64,000 nt of DNA from Cylindrodendrum hubeiense (lineage: Eukaryota > Ascomycota > Sordariomycetes > Hypocreales > Nectriaceae): NCBI GenBank assembly GCA_014621425.1, contig JAANBB010000171.1:1-64000 (forward strand), in the 5' to 3' direction. Below, piece after piece: positions 31,245 through 44,032 of this stretch. The notes under the pieces are model-generated. The model did not search any database and was not told the DNA's origin. It saw only the letters and a list, made by a program, of their open reading frames with translations. A program made the position numbers and the translations under genes. How positions within the stretch are numbered: position 1 is the first letter of the stretch; each line of letters starts with the position of its first letter.

Positions 31245-33079
31245 TCATGAGCCGTCGCCCGAATCCCTCTTCAGCTCCATCAACTGGAGCACAAAGGGTT
31301 TGAACTGTGACGGTCCACCTCCCTGCCTCGGGAGCGTCCGCCTCTGACCCCTGTCACGCATCTGAGCTGCTGCTGACCCGGTCCACCGGTTATCGCCGAG
31401 TGTAAGGGTAAAGGAGGAGGCCATGTCGTCGTTCGGAAGTATTGCCGGCGTGAGCGTTCCCGGAGCCGGGTATGTCAGTAGGAGCATTTTTATAGCCGTG
31501 GTTACATTGCGCTCATCCACTATACCCCAGAACTTGCGAACGGCGTCGAGAACCTGGCGTCCCGGGCCGTGTGAGTCCAGGATCAGCACAACCCGTGGAA
31601 TCTCGACAAGAACAGCTACAAGAAGACACAGCCACTCTTCCTCTGTGTTACAAGACGCGAGTTCGGATTCGGTAAGATTGATCGTCGCAAACGTGTCCGG
31701 GTTCTGAGATAGGAGTTGCTGAACCAACGACCGCAAAATATCCGTGACCGTCATTGGGCCCTTCAACGATGTGGATGGCACCCGTGAGCTCGCGTACCAT
31801 GCCAACGGCAGGTCAGTCGATTTTACCAAGTCGATCATATCGAAGGTAAAATATCGCGAGACATCGGGTGCAGCGAACGATCCTTGGAGTTCAACAACTG
31901 CCGAACCTTGCTGGGAGATCCAGTTGCGTAGTTTCGTCGAAGCCCATATTTCATCCCAGTTCGAATTCTCTCGGGCTCGTTGAAGATTGAGCATTGCTCT
32001 CCCATGACTTAAAGCCTTATCGGGATCAAATGGGATAGACTGGAAATATTTTGACATTTTCTCTGGGACGAAGGGAATGCTCGGTAGAGACAATGGCTGT
32101 TCTGGTGGAAGTAAAGGGTTCAGGTAGCCTGCGTATTTGTATAAGCCAAAATGAATTCTCAACAAAATTCACTTAGCAGTTTATAGCCAAATAGCTTACC
32201 AAAAGATGGATGAGCTGGCCCGGAGACCAGGAGGGACTTCAGGTTCCTACTCTCCTTTCGGAGATGCAGAACTTCCAACTGAACATCTGAGATTTTCAAG
32301 CTGATATGCCTCGTCTCAGCTTGGTGGGCTATCTCTGCCTGTTCGCGTATCCTTGCGTTTGTTTGTCTGATTTGATGCACGACGTCTTCAAACTCAAGAG
32401 CCCACGGGTCCTTCATGGTCGCGAATGCTTTTTTAAAGAAGCCGCCTCCTGCTTTGTGGTACCATTTGAGTGCCCGGAGGCAAAAGTCGATGATGTGAGT
32501 GTACATGCCTGCCAGTGTTCGCTGGATGTGCGGGACGGGGTAGAGCTGCTTTGCTAGGAAATTTAATTCTGGTAGCGCGTCCCCAATAGCGGCAAATGAT
32601 TCCACGACTTTGCTCGATAGCTCCTGGTGACTGATTGTCACCTTGTGATAGTCAGTATGAGATGACTTTGCTACGACTGCAGGCGATCTCACCGTAAATA
32701 AGAACTTGATCGTTCACCATACCGGCGCTGCATACTCTGGATGGGTTGAAACTAGCACATCAATGACACTGCTGAAGGTGTTGATCCTCGATACGGTGTT
32801 TGTCCATCCCGAGCTCAGGAAAGCAGACACGCGGGATTTCCCCTCTTTCCTGGTGACATGTTGTTGCTCTGTCTTTCGTACAAGTGCCATAACATCATCC
32901 ACCGAAGAAGACTCAAAAAATGAGGTAAGATCATCCTTCCGTCGGCCTTTGTATTGATCCCGATAGAAGACAATGGCCTTCTCGTATGTGGATTTTAGAA
33001 TATTGTCCGAGTCATCTCTGAGCCTAGTTAGCTCCAAAAAGAGGCCCAGGACTGTAGAAGCGAGAGTTTTCCTACACAT
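31245..33079 (-). CDS. STAND/NACHT-like fungal protein with a DUF7708-type N-terminus (integrity uncertain)
   Basis: Best open model: exons 33079-32723, 32641-32200 and 32128-31245 (1683 nt, 560 residues), with introns of 81 and 71 nt. The N-terminal part (YEKAIVFYRDQYKGRR, then FSSVIDVLVSTHPEYAA, then LPELNFLAKQLYP) resembles the helical DUF7708 region at the start of many fungal STAND-type proteins. A second part has LPLAWYASS and VVLILDS, like a NACHT remnant with no visible P-loop. The conserved block VW-x-TIKFLFT lies just before a well-formed 51-nt intron (32642-32692), but the x codon is a TGA stop at 32714-32716. Only an upstream cryptic donor (GTATGG at 32722) skips it. Upstream, a 78-codon frame (33308-33072) points into it out of frame. 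So the gene is either spliced unusually or recently broken. Divergent from the AAA+ gene. Confidence 0.55.
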
Positions 33080-33719
33080 CTTCTTGGTTTTCTGCCCTGA
33101 ACCAATCTATGATGCCTTTCGATGTATCTGTAATTGTAGATTCTGGCGACTGGTTGTCTTGGCTGGCTATTTCGACAGCATTGTTATGACTAACCACTTC
33201 TATTGTAGTTGGCATGGCTCTTGGGTTGCAGGTTCCGCAAGCGACTTCTCGTCCAAAACTAGAGAATGTTGACGTCGAAATGCAAGATAGGGCTTGGCTG
33301 GGCATCAATCCAGTGACATTTAAGGCTTCACTCAGCCTGACGTTTTAAAAAAACGGGCTGCGATGGAATGATGCAACCTAGTCGCTCTGCAGCCCGGTTT
33401 GCTGTCACTGGCAGGGTTCGTTCTGAGCCACACCTATCGTAGCCTCAAATGAGGCTGCGTAAGCCCGTGAGATGTCGTTGACTGGATATTTCACTGGTGA
33501 GTCCGCCACCCCGGCAGCTTCTGCCTGATACGCCAAGGCATTATCGCTCCGAGGTGGACAAGCTGAAAAGGAGCCTACATGAGAGTCACACCCCCGCCTC
33601 AGCTTGCCCAACGGCGTCATCTTTGCGTGCCCGTTCATTCACATTCATATCTCGATAGTATTCGAAGTCACACGAAGAATCTCTCCATTTTGGACCGAAT
33701 TTGCGATACCTTGCTCATT
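33080..33719. promoter_or_regulatory. Divergent promoter of the STAND-like and AAA+ genes
   Basis: 640 bases between the called starts. An open frame of 78 codons on the minus strand (33308-33072) may be the lost N-terminus of the STAND-like gene. A run of A near 33348 is the only simple sequence. Confidence 0.4.
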
Positions 33720-36700
33720 ATGGCGTTAAGAGACTCTAGTCAGGTTCCATTTCTTGGCCCTAGGTCGCAGAACATGGATCAAGTTGCAGCAGACAGAGCC
33801 TTGGGGTTAAACAAAACAATCTCGCAAGACCAAACCGAAAACGAAGTTCACGTATTCTCAAGTCAGTGCCAACTCGGTGGTTTTCCAATATTTGCAGCGA
33901 TTTCTGATCCACTCTGTCTTTAGATACGGGACCCGCAGCCAGATTGTCCAAGATGCTACCCGATCACATGCCGACACCAGTCAGTTTATGAATGCTAGCA
34001 AGTATTATGAGAGTCAACTTCTCATTGGTAACAGTCTCAGCCCCCCAGCATTCGGCCACTGAATCAAGGCAAAGAACGAGCTGTGGATGAAGGTAAGAGG
34101 CATCTAATGCTACTGGATATATCTACATACAATAGAGCCTCATGTTAATCAATGATGTCAGAAGTTGATAAAATACCGAGTCGGGTCACCCAACTGGCGG
34201 AAAGACTGGTAAAAGAACTCCGAGGCAATTTGAGCAGCTCGCCTGGACTGCAGCCTCCAGGGGATCCAGTATCATCCAGAATGACAGACAATCTCATCAG
34301 GACCATCTCGCAACTTCAAGTTGAGAATGAGATACTCAAAAAGAAACTGGACGAAGTCAAAACTATTCGCATCGAGGCATCTTCCGCCATAAGTAACATC
34401 TCCGATAGTATACAACCCTCCGAGACGCTGCTTTACGAGAGCTTCCACGCCGTCCTTCCCTTCAACGTCACGCCCGAAATGACCCAGAGATTCTACCGAG
34501 ATGTACCATGCATGTTTAAAGGTGATACGAAAACTAGCAAACCGAGAGGTACGATTAAAGTTGAGGGAATGTGGGCCTATTTAAAGAGACATACGAATAT
34601 CCAATTTGCTGTGGTTGATGTGTATGAACTTGGCCCAGACACAGTTCGGGATATCTTTGATAAGGTAGGTTATACTGACGGCATGCTGGACAAGGATTTT
34701 CCATATGTGGAAATAACGAGGAGGGTCATTTACATCGGTCCGATTACTCAAAGGGCAATCAACAAAATCATGACGACACACCCAGGAAGATTCCTAAGAT
34801 TTGAAAGCCTAACCAACGAGAAATTTCTACTATCTGAATCACCTTATCTCTTCTTCTATTTCCATAACAAGACTCCTATGGAGTTGCAGAATGCTACTTG
34901 TCTGGATGAGCAGGAAAAACAGCACCTTCAGGTTTTACTGGGGTGGATGGAAGATAACGCCAGAGGTGACTGGAACGAGGCGAATGAGATTTTCAGCCAA
35001 GGCAAGGTCAATTTGAAACACTACAAAAAGCTATTTCGACCGGGTGAGCTCATTATCTGGCCCAACCACAGGGGGGAGGAAGTAACTCGAGCTGGGATGG
35101 TGGACGAGTTTCCTCACATTTATAGGGCCAAGACATATGGATCATACTCCGACAAGGTGCTCATCCTCATTTGGGATTTCAATGGCAAATTCGTCAAGGG
35201 CGAAGAAGATTTCGAGCTTCTCCTCCCCAAAAAGAAATCGAACCGGGGTCCTGGGCTCCATATCGATGATGAGTTGGTGGATATTCTGGACCTCCCACAA
35301 TATCCACTACGCTTTGCCAAGGCCGGGCTGGAGATGGAACTGATCGCTCGCGGGGACAAATTCTGGCAGCTCATAAAAAGAAAACTCGCATGCTTCAAAG
35401 AATTGGATGATGGTGACTTACAGGTTCGTTCTATGCCTATTCCCTTTTTGGGACTCTCTGAGGCTTACTATGTCCCATTATAGGCTGAAAGGCGATGCAT
35501 GATTGACTACGCCATGTATAAGCGTTTGCATCCATCCGCATCTATTTTCAAATTTGAATACCTTGATGTTGAACATGACTGGATGGAAGAACCGCCAGAA
35601 GATATATTTCTGGCTTGCCTGCCCCCGAAGATTCTAGTATTTGACTTTTCTAAGAAGACATGGAGTACGCATCCCAGTTTGGACACTCCGCAGCGAGGGG
35701 CGAGAGACCTTACTGACTCTGGTTGATAGTGGAATCATTGTTGAGCCGTATCACCGACGTGACGTGGAACAAGGCTGCCTTTAAGCAGCTTGTTGTTCCT
35801 GAGGAGACCAAGGAGTTAATCATGGCCATGGTGACAACACATGGACAGCGGTCCAGTACGGCCCTAGACATCATCGAGGGTAAAGGCCAGGGGCTTTTGA
35901 TGCTGCTACATGGCGGTCCCGGTACAGGCAAAACATTGACAGCAGAGAGTATTGCAGAATTGCAGGAGAGATCGCTGTATCGAGTGACCTGTGGCGACAT
36001 TGGTATCGAGCCGAGGGAAGTGGAACAGGTAACTCTCGTAACTCAACGTTTCTATGATGAGAGGACTAACATGTCATAGTATTTAGGCGACGTTCTGGAG
36101 CTCGGCAGGGCTTGGGGGTGTGGTATGCTTACCATGAGCAATCCATAGTGACCAATCTATACTGATTTGCATCATAGTGGTTCTTCTTGATGAAGCAGAC
36201 GTTTTTCTGGAGGAGCGGTCTTTCACTGACCAAAAGCGCAATGCGGTCATCTCAAGTATGCTCCCTTCGTCCCTTGCTCAAAGTTACAATAGCCTAATCT
36301 TTGCAGTCTTTCTCCGAGTCCTCGAATACTACGATAGGATCCTCATCCTCACTACAAACCGCGTCGGCAGTTTCGACGAAGCCTTCAAATCACGCATCCA
36401 GCTAGCGCTGGGCTACCCCAAGCTCAACGAGGAAGACCGGCTGAAGATTTGGCACAACTTCGTACAAATGCTCTCGCGGTCCGGAGAGCGCTTCGACATG
36501 GAGGACTTGAGAATGAACCTGCCCCGACTGTCACGCATCGATATAAATGGTCGGCAGATCCGCAACGCCGTTACCATGGCTCGGCAGCTGGCCAAGTACC
36601 GTGGCGAGATGCTGAGGGCCAAGCATATGCAGGATGCGGTGCGGTCGGTGGAGAAGTTCAACGAGTATCTGAGTGATGTGAAAGGTATCCAGGATGATGA

Positions 36701-36728
36701 AAGGGCTCGAGGGCTGACGTTGAGGTAG
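33720..36728 (+). CDS. AAA+ ATPase with a DUF7025-like N-terminal region, nine exons
   Basis: Exons: 33720-33861, 33924-33979, 34041-34092, 34162-35423, 35484-35664, 35730-36028, 36080-36122, 36178-36255 and 36307-36728. All eight introns (51-69 nt) have GT..AG ends, and the sum is 2535 nt, 844 residues in frame. A coiled-coil-like Leu/Ile/Glu stretch lies at about 115-140. The large middle (LFRPGELIIWP, YLKRHTNIQF) resembles DUF7025. Walker A is GGPGTGKT (626-633) and Walker B VVLLDEADVF (679-688), with ILTTNRVGSFDEAFKSR (sensor 1 and arginine-finger region) and a helical lid after it. The family is large and expanded in filamentous fungi; its function is mostly unknown. The first three small exons are the least certain; the ORF from 34152 alone would also give a start. 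It shares a divergent promoter with a STAND-like gene. Confidence 0.85.
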
Positions 36729-36878
36729 CGGCGACGGATATTGGGTTATGTAAGTCGCAGAGCGACAATGGTCAGCTTCGCTTCTCGCAAAGTGTGGTCC
36801 ATATCATCATGTATCAGGCAACTTGGTAGCTTAGAATATTCCATTGGACTTCCTTTTATTTTCTTTCTCGAAATAGCT

Positions 36879-37185
36879 CGCATCAAAATGACATGCCGTG
36901 AGATCGGAGCATTTATAGAATATTACGGCATCCAACAAGGAAGCAGAGTAAAGCCGTTCTGTCCTGGTTCGCCCTGCATCTCTTACACATGACATAACAT
37001 TTCACTACATGTTCTTCATAGCATAGTTCATTCTTCAAGCTATACCTCGTCAAGAGCAAATGCAATAGCTCGAGATGTCCCACTGGGCTTCTCCTTGCCA
37101 TTCCCAGAATACGTTGCATCAAAACGGCATGCAGTGCGCTCCGAATATTTTCTCGCATCTCACGACATCCAGCAAAGTACCAGAG
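36879..37185. repeat. Diverged direct repeat, two copies of about 70 bp
   Basis: Copy 1 (36879-36948) and copy 2 (37112-37185) share GCATCAAAA at the start, then GACATGCCGTG versus GGCATGCAGTG, and at the end ACGGCATCCAACAAGG versus ACGACATCCAGCAAAG with CAGAG closing both. The centres are poorly alike. They may be remnants of a duplicated gene or element downstream of the AAA+ gene. Confidence 0.35.
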
Positions 37186-40100
37186 TTGGGTTCCGTTTCG
37201 CATTGGCCCCTCAAACACACCACACCACATCCGAGTGAATACCCGGACGGGATCCCATTTGTGGATGACAGCATCTTAAGTGAGACCTCGCTTCATGCTA
37301 AGCGCCACGGCTCAAGTAACAGGTCGCAGTGTGATATGGGAGGCCGGCTGCTATACTCGGCGTTCTAAGCCACCACCTTACTGTACTGCAGACGAATACA
37401 CAGTCCTGTACTCCGTACTGTCCCTGTCCATTTTGCATTCCAACTACGGCCAGGTGCGACATGAGACAAACAACCAATACACGCGGATAGCGCCTTGCCT
37501 TTGCTTCCTGCGGCGTTTGACCCTCACACATTGGCCGATCCGCAGCCCCAAGAAGTCATGACCCTCTCGGCGCCTCGCAGCTGCTGACGCCCCCAGAGGC
37601 AAAACAGGCAAAACGGGCCATGTCATCCATGATCCATCAATGCACGATCCGCAACCCACGCCAGGGCTAACACGAGCTTGACTGGCCTGGGCTTGGCTGG
37701 GCCACCACCATGATAAGTCGGCACGGGGTCGCGCAGCTGGACAGTGGGACACCACCGCGGCGCGCAGTACTATCTATGATCAGCGGAGCCAACAAACTAA
37801 AGTTCGCAGCCGCGGGACCTGTGATGAGAAGCCGACGCCGCCGCCCGCGGAGCATGCCTTGTCGCCCCCATACAGCCCATCCAGCCCATACAGTCCGGCG
37901 ACGCGCGGGACCGCGTAAAGTGCTTGCATCAGGGCGGGCTCCCCCAATCCCAATCATCCTGACCGCCCTTGGAGGGGGATGTGTGACGGGCTTCAAATGT
38001 CACCCCTTTCAAACAATAATCGATCCATCCCTTTACCTGCCATCCTTCCCCATTCACACCCAAGCGCCCGTCTCGGCCTGCAGGCCCATCAAAATCCCTC
38101 CGCCACGAGGGTGCACTCTCTTCCCTCTCACCCATCCCGCGGCCTTGGCTGCCATGGATTGGCCGGTCCCCACGCACCTGGGCCTCCGGTCTTTGAGGGG
38201 TCACCACTGGTCACCACACTCCACCCGCCAAGGAGGGAAGGGGAGGTTGCAGGGATCTCAAGGACGGTGGTGGAAGCGGTTTAGTGTGAGGAGACGGGGG
38301 CCAGCCCAACGGAAAAGCAAACAATATCAGTGGCACCGGCACGACGGAGACGGGGCGGCGAGACAGGCTAACCTACTCCTCATCTGGTGGATATGATGAG
38401 GGGGGCAACCGGGCCACGAAAACGACAATACGACTTCAACACCCGCTGCTTCCTTTTCTCCTTCTCGATGAGGAACTGGGCCGGCGTCCCGGGTTTGCGG
38501 CCAAGGAACCAAGGGAAAGGGGGGCGTGAGGGAACGAGCCTGTCCGTGACCGACGCCAGGGATTCGGGTGGCGGCGACTCAATCTCGGTCTCGGGGACGT
38601 CATGATGAAACCGTGACGGCCTCTGCCCGCCGGTTCCGCTTCTTGAGACGAAGCCTCGCTCCGACGGCTTTCGGGCAGCTTCTCGCACACACGCCAGCAA
38701 GCCGGTCATGATGACTGGCAAAACGCTGACGGCGAGAGAGGAAAGCCGCAGATGATACTGTACCCGAACCGACGATCCGGGCCGTTCCATGTCATGTCAC
38801 GTCACGCCACTCCGCGATTGAGATTGAGTCTCGTCATCCAACACCATCAGCATCGCCCTCCATCCATGCAATCCCCACCAGACGTGGCCTCACCTCACCT
38901 TTTCAGCCCTCGATGGGACAATAGGTCACGATCCCCTCCGCCTTACATGCGCTTTCGGTTACCTGTGATCCTGGGCCGTCTGTCTGACTACGGGTGCGCC
39001 GCAACCTTGGCTCCGCCGGACAAACGCCCTTCGGCGACGACGAAGAAGACGACGACCGGATGCAGGGGATTACAGGCAGCCGAGACGTCGCCGCTGAGAG
39101 CGACGATGCACAGCCAGCTGCAGTGGGCTGAAGCAAGGTATATCTGATGCTGACCGAACCCGTGGGCTTAGATGGCCGTACGCCTCACTGTCGTCGAAAC
39201 AGAATTTGCCAGTTCGGTCTCGAAGAAGAAGAAGGAAACGGCCCAAAGACTAGACATCACACGCCCACCGAAACTGGTGACGACTGATGCAAAAATTGCT
39301 TCGCCAACTTTGTTTGGAGCCGAGGCGCAGTGAAGCTCATAGAGCGAGTTATAGACGTGAAGGTCTACGAGGCCAAGCATTACGACACCTTCACGAGCGG
39401 GACGGAAGTGTTATGTGAGCACTGCCGACTCCTCGCTCCAGTCGGGGGAGGTACATTTGTACTCACGATGCGCGAACTCATCGTTTGCATTGTTTGCGAC
39501 GCCTCACAATATTTGACTGGGGATCGTCGCCGTAGCCACGGCTGTCATGCCGCGCGTACATCTGCTGGTTGGCGTGGCGGACAGCATCTCAAGAACACCG
39601 AGGCTGCCTGACCGGCTCCCAACGACTTCACTTCCGCCCACGGCTTTGTCAGATCCGTTCGTATAAATGGCCTCGCCCGGGATGCGGCACCGTGAAGACG
39701 CTAAATGATTCGTGAATCGGCGACGAAGGTATTTAGATGTGATCCCATCCATCCATGCACACCGACACAGTGGCTGGGCTTCCTCGCCAACAGAGCGGTC
39801 GCCCAACAAGCTGGTTGTCGTTCCGCCACTACACCAAAGCCTTCTCACATACTGCAAAGCTGCCTCGTCTCACCAGTAGGCATCGAAGTACATTTTGCTT
39901 TGTTTCAACTGGGATGGAAGGTCCCGAAGGGAAGCTGGCGCCTAGGTGTGCGGTCGGGCTCAATAGGTTGACACCACCGAGATCCTCATACGCCATAACT
40001 TGCTTGGAAGAGGATCGGAGGCGTGAGCTGTGACGAGTCTGAGCCCGGCCCAGACCATGCTCATTGACTGTGATTGCCCATTCCCGAGTCTTGCCTGTCT

Positions 40101-43100
40101 CCGCAGACGGGACGATGTACCAACCGGAACGGGCGCGGTCAGACGTGATGGGCCAGAACCCAGAGCGATCTTGGGTTGGGTATTCGCACTGCGTCAGTCC
40201 TCCAAAGCCAAAGAGTGGTGGGGCTGATTGACAAGGAACAAGAACGAAGAGTCGTCGCTCGCTCCACCGCTTCGTGAATGCAGCTGATCAAAGCAAAGTG
40301 CGACGCAGGTGGCGAGTTAGGTTTGAATTTAGATTAATACTTCGTCTGTGGTGAATCTGTAGCACAGTGGAGGCCCCCGGCGAACAAGTCTGTCTTCGCA
40401 GCCTGCAGCTGCCGCGAACTAGCAATGACCCCCATGCCCATGTCCTAGACGATTGAGGCCTGAGAAGTAGGCAGCCTGGGCAGGCTAGCAGCTCAATTCA
40501 AGCCAAGGTATTTACTGCGGGTGATGTATGCACACATACCTCGGGCGCCACCAACACGAATGATAAGGCGATTCCGACAATGCCCACGCGGGAAAACACC
40601 TCGTGGCCGTAGGGGAAATGCCACCGCGTGAAGAGCCATCGCGTGAAGTTTCAGGGAGACGAGATCTGCATGAACTTAGGAAGCCACAGCAGGGCTGATG
40701 AGATAGTCGCTGTGCCGGTACACGGATACAGTGTCCGGAATTCGTGAGCCCTGGGAATCTCATCTCCTGCAGACCACTTATTATTAGTTCTAAATCTGAT
40801 GGGCGTCAAATTTGGGACGCCGTCCGGGGGCTGTGGCGGGGCAGACCACTGGAATTGATGATATTGATCATTGCACCGACAACTCAACATCCCCTGTATC
40901 GATGATCCTCGCCACCGTTAATAGATATTACAACCCTGCGCCGACTAGAGGCACGTATATTGAACCATGCCCAAAAAAAAGGTGCCGCGCGCTTTGCTGC
41001 GCAGGTAGTGGTTGCGCTGTTCGCGAGCCGAAGTAACGAAGAGTGGCTTGTTACGAAAGGGAACCCTCAAGTGGATCAAACCTGTCTCTACGCCCCGGTT
41101 AATTTGTTGAAGGGAAATGGATTGAGGGCGCTCCTGAGCCAGTTGCTGGGCGAGGATGAGCCACTCAAAAACATGTATGTAGCCTTGGTTGAAATTTGCA
41201 TTTCCCAAGTTTGTTGTACCACCACCCTAGAGACACGAACGGTTTGAGAGCTGCTCCCCCCCAAACACTTATTGTCCTAGCGGCCAAATAAAGAGCTAGG
41301 GCTGTTGTATTGTTACGAGGGTACAAAAAATGAAGCAGCTCTCTGGAAAGATGCCGGCCCTGGCAATTGTGGCACCGAAAGCATTGTTGGGATGAACGGA
41401 TAGCTCGGTGGCTGGCCGGCATTGACCTGATACAAGAGGCGGACAAGGAAGCCGTCCAGGCAATAGCACGACCGACCGAATGTGGGTGGTGAGATGAGAT
41501 ATGGGCCAGGTTCCGGGCCGGCTTGGACGGACAAATTGGGGGTCGGCATAGCATGTAGGCCATCAGTACTCCTCACTGTAGCTCCTTTTGCAACCCGAGA
41601 CATCCACATACAGAGCACGAGCGCAGTTGCCAGAGCCAACAGCCAAGTTTCGTAGCTGACTTGTCAAGGGATATACACAGAGCTGGTTGGATCGCCAGGG
41701 TGCCATGGTTGTTTGGTCATTCGACCCGCCGGCTGACACAGGAGTGTGGTATCGCCAGAGGGCATGGCGGGACCGGGCATGGCGAAGTCCACTGGAGCGA
41801 GAGCAAAACAAGACATCTTGACGAGGAGCATCGCCAACACCAATTGCATCCGGATGTCATAGACCCGCTGATCTTTTGGGACATGCGTAGCGCAGCGTAC
41901 GGACGACGGAGGACACACAGACACACACGACCACAACGTGTTGGCTTTGGTGGCGGCGGGACGTGGCTCCTGGGCGATGCCTCCACCACATGGGGCAGAA
42001 GTGGATGAATGGCCAATCACAGGGCATACAGAAGTGAGCATCTCTCGTCGAGTCAAACTGCGTTTGCTCGAGGGCGGAACATGTAGGGGTCTCGTGCATG
42101 TGCAGGAGTGCCGACATCGTAACGAGAAAGCCTCATCGGGTGGATGATTCTACTATAGTCGTGCAATGCGACCGCATGTACCTCCTTGTCCAGGATATAT
42201 ATCCAAGATTAAACCATCCATCGGCAGGGAGATGATGTGTCTTGGTCAAGTGACGATGATCAGCTTCCAGGAGAAAAGGGAGCATTGGCGTTGTGAACCC
42301 CGAGGCTCCCGGTGATTGATCCATGCATTATGGCACTGGCTTGATTTGTTGTTTCTTCGGGGTCTTGGACACCCCATCGCCAGGGATGCATTAGGTGCGC
42401 TACCACCTGGGGAAGGGGTGACGGCAGGGCCTGTTCCGTGTACAACTGTTAACGCTTCTGACTTTGTCAGAGAGGCAAACGACGCGACGGACGGAGCCAC
42501 ACCATGCAAAACCCCTGCAATGGTGTAATCCACCGATGCGAGCGGATGCAAACTTGGGGCAAATTCCGTGGATGCGACTGGGCTACTGTGCCTCGAGAAT
42601 CTTCTCTTCCGGCAATAGTTGCTGAATGGTGGCACTCAACCTCAACCATCATCGGCCATCCTTCCGGGACCAAACTTTGCCCGACAGGCGCCAAGGTCAG
42701 CCTGGCGCGCGCGGGGGTTCCAACTAGAGCATCGCCAAGCTGGGGATTGAAGCGCGAAGACAGGCCGATGAGACGGCGTCACGCCCGGACGAGAAAGCCG
42801 GCGTTTGTGGATGCTGGTGTGCGTGTCAGGCAAGCGATTTCTTTTCTCTTTGAAGGCTCAGAGCGACAAGGTTGCTGGAGGGCCAGCAATGGAAGCGGCG
42901 GCAATTTGATTGGCGGAGAAGCGGGCCGAGTGCAAGCTTTTGGCAATAGTCTTTGTCCGCGTGGGCGAGGCCACAGAAGGCCAGAGACATGGGCCTTGTC
43001 CACATCCAGGCGAAGTGGTGAGGTGAGATGGAACTTTGTGCAACTAAGCCGGTGATTTGGTGACTGAGGGAGGGGAATCCAGGCGCCGTCGTGCAGGCCT

Positions 43101-43973
43101 GGGATCCGTCTCGTTTGCCAGCATCAGTCGAGACTATTGCTGTGTCTTTGATATTAGTCTTGGATGGCGCATGCGATCCATTTCGTGTGTGAGGGCCCGG
43201 TCAGTCGCTGAGTCTAAACATATTCCCCCTTCCCAATCTCCACCCCCCAGCATGGATAGGATGTCATCGGGCGGAGTGGACGTCGCGGTTGTAGCGGAGC
43301 GTGAGTGGGCAGAAATCCTAAGCAAGCCAAGCCTAGGCACATGGCCCAGCGAGTGCCACGGCGAAGGAGGCGACGGAGACGTCGAAGAGACAAGAACGTC
43401 AGTGCTGCCTAGGTGTGGGTGAAGAGGCTGCGGACTGGCATGGATGATGATGCATGGGGGCGTGAGGATTATTGCGCGGTATCCAGACATCCAGACCGAT
43501 GAGGCGAGCCTGAAGATGTCACGGCCAGCCTAGATCGAGAACGGAGAAACGAGGGGCCTGGGACTGGCTGGTTGGCTCGCGGATTGATTGATTCATGGCG
43601 TGGGCATGGGCCAAGGGCATGGGCATGGACAAGCTCGCATCTCCTGTGCCATCTTTGACCAAGCCGATTCCCCGCTGACGGACGAGGCGTGTGAGCGAAC
43701 AGAAGACATGCTAATATGCAGAATGTAAGTGTGTGTGACCACGCTTCGTACAGAGGTACCCGCGGAAGTTGATGGCGAACCAAAGAGGAATGGATGGGAG
43801 ATGGATGTGAGCCGTCGTGGTCCATGCGCCCATGCGCCCATCCCCTCTCTCAAGGCAACACCGGGGGCCGTCAAATGGCCAAGTCCGAAGCATTCGTAAT
43901 GCAGCGGACTTTGGAGGCACTGTACGGCCGAAGGAGTGGGGCGGGTCTTGTGCGGTTTGAGGGCGGGGCGCCG

Positions 43974-44032
43974 TGATGAATGGATGATTGATTGATTGAT
44001 GGATTGATGGATGGATGGATGGATGGATGGAG
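43974..44032. repeat. GATT/GATG tetranucleotide microsatellite
   Basis: About 59 bases of (GATT)n grading into (GATG)n, with one unit switch. A slippage product, likely variable between strains. Confidence 0.85.

Noticed and set aside
32129..32199. Earlier acceptor (ending near 32155) for the last intron of the STAND-like gene
   Set aside because: It leaves the wrong reading frame; the CAG at 32129-32131 keeps the frame (PSFG then YLNPLLPPEQ).
37710..38396. 228-codon plus-strand frame
   Set aside because: Arg/Pro/His-rich without domains, with competing frames in both strands.
42504..43055. 183-codon plus-strand frame in the gene-poor region
   Set aside because: Arg/Gly/Ser/Trp-rich, no motif, overlapped by equally long frames on the other strand; typical of GC-rich random frames.
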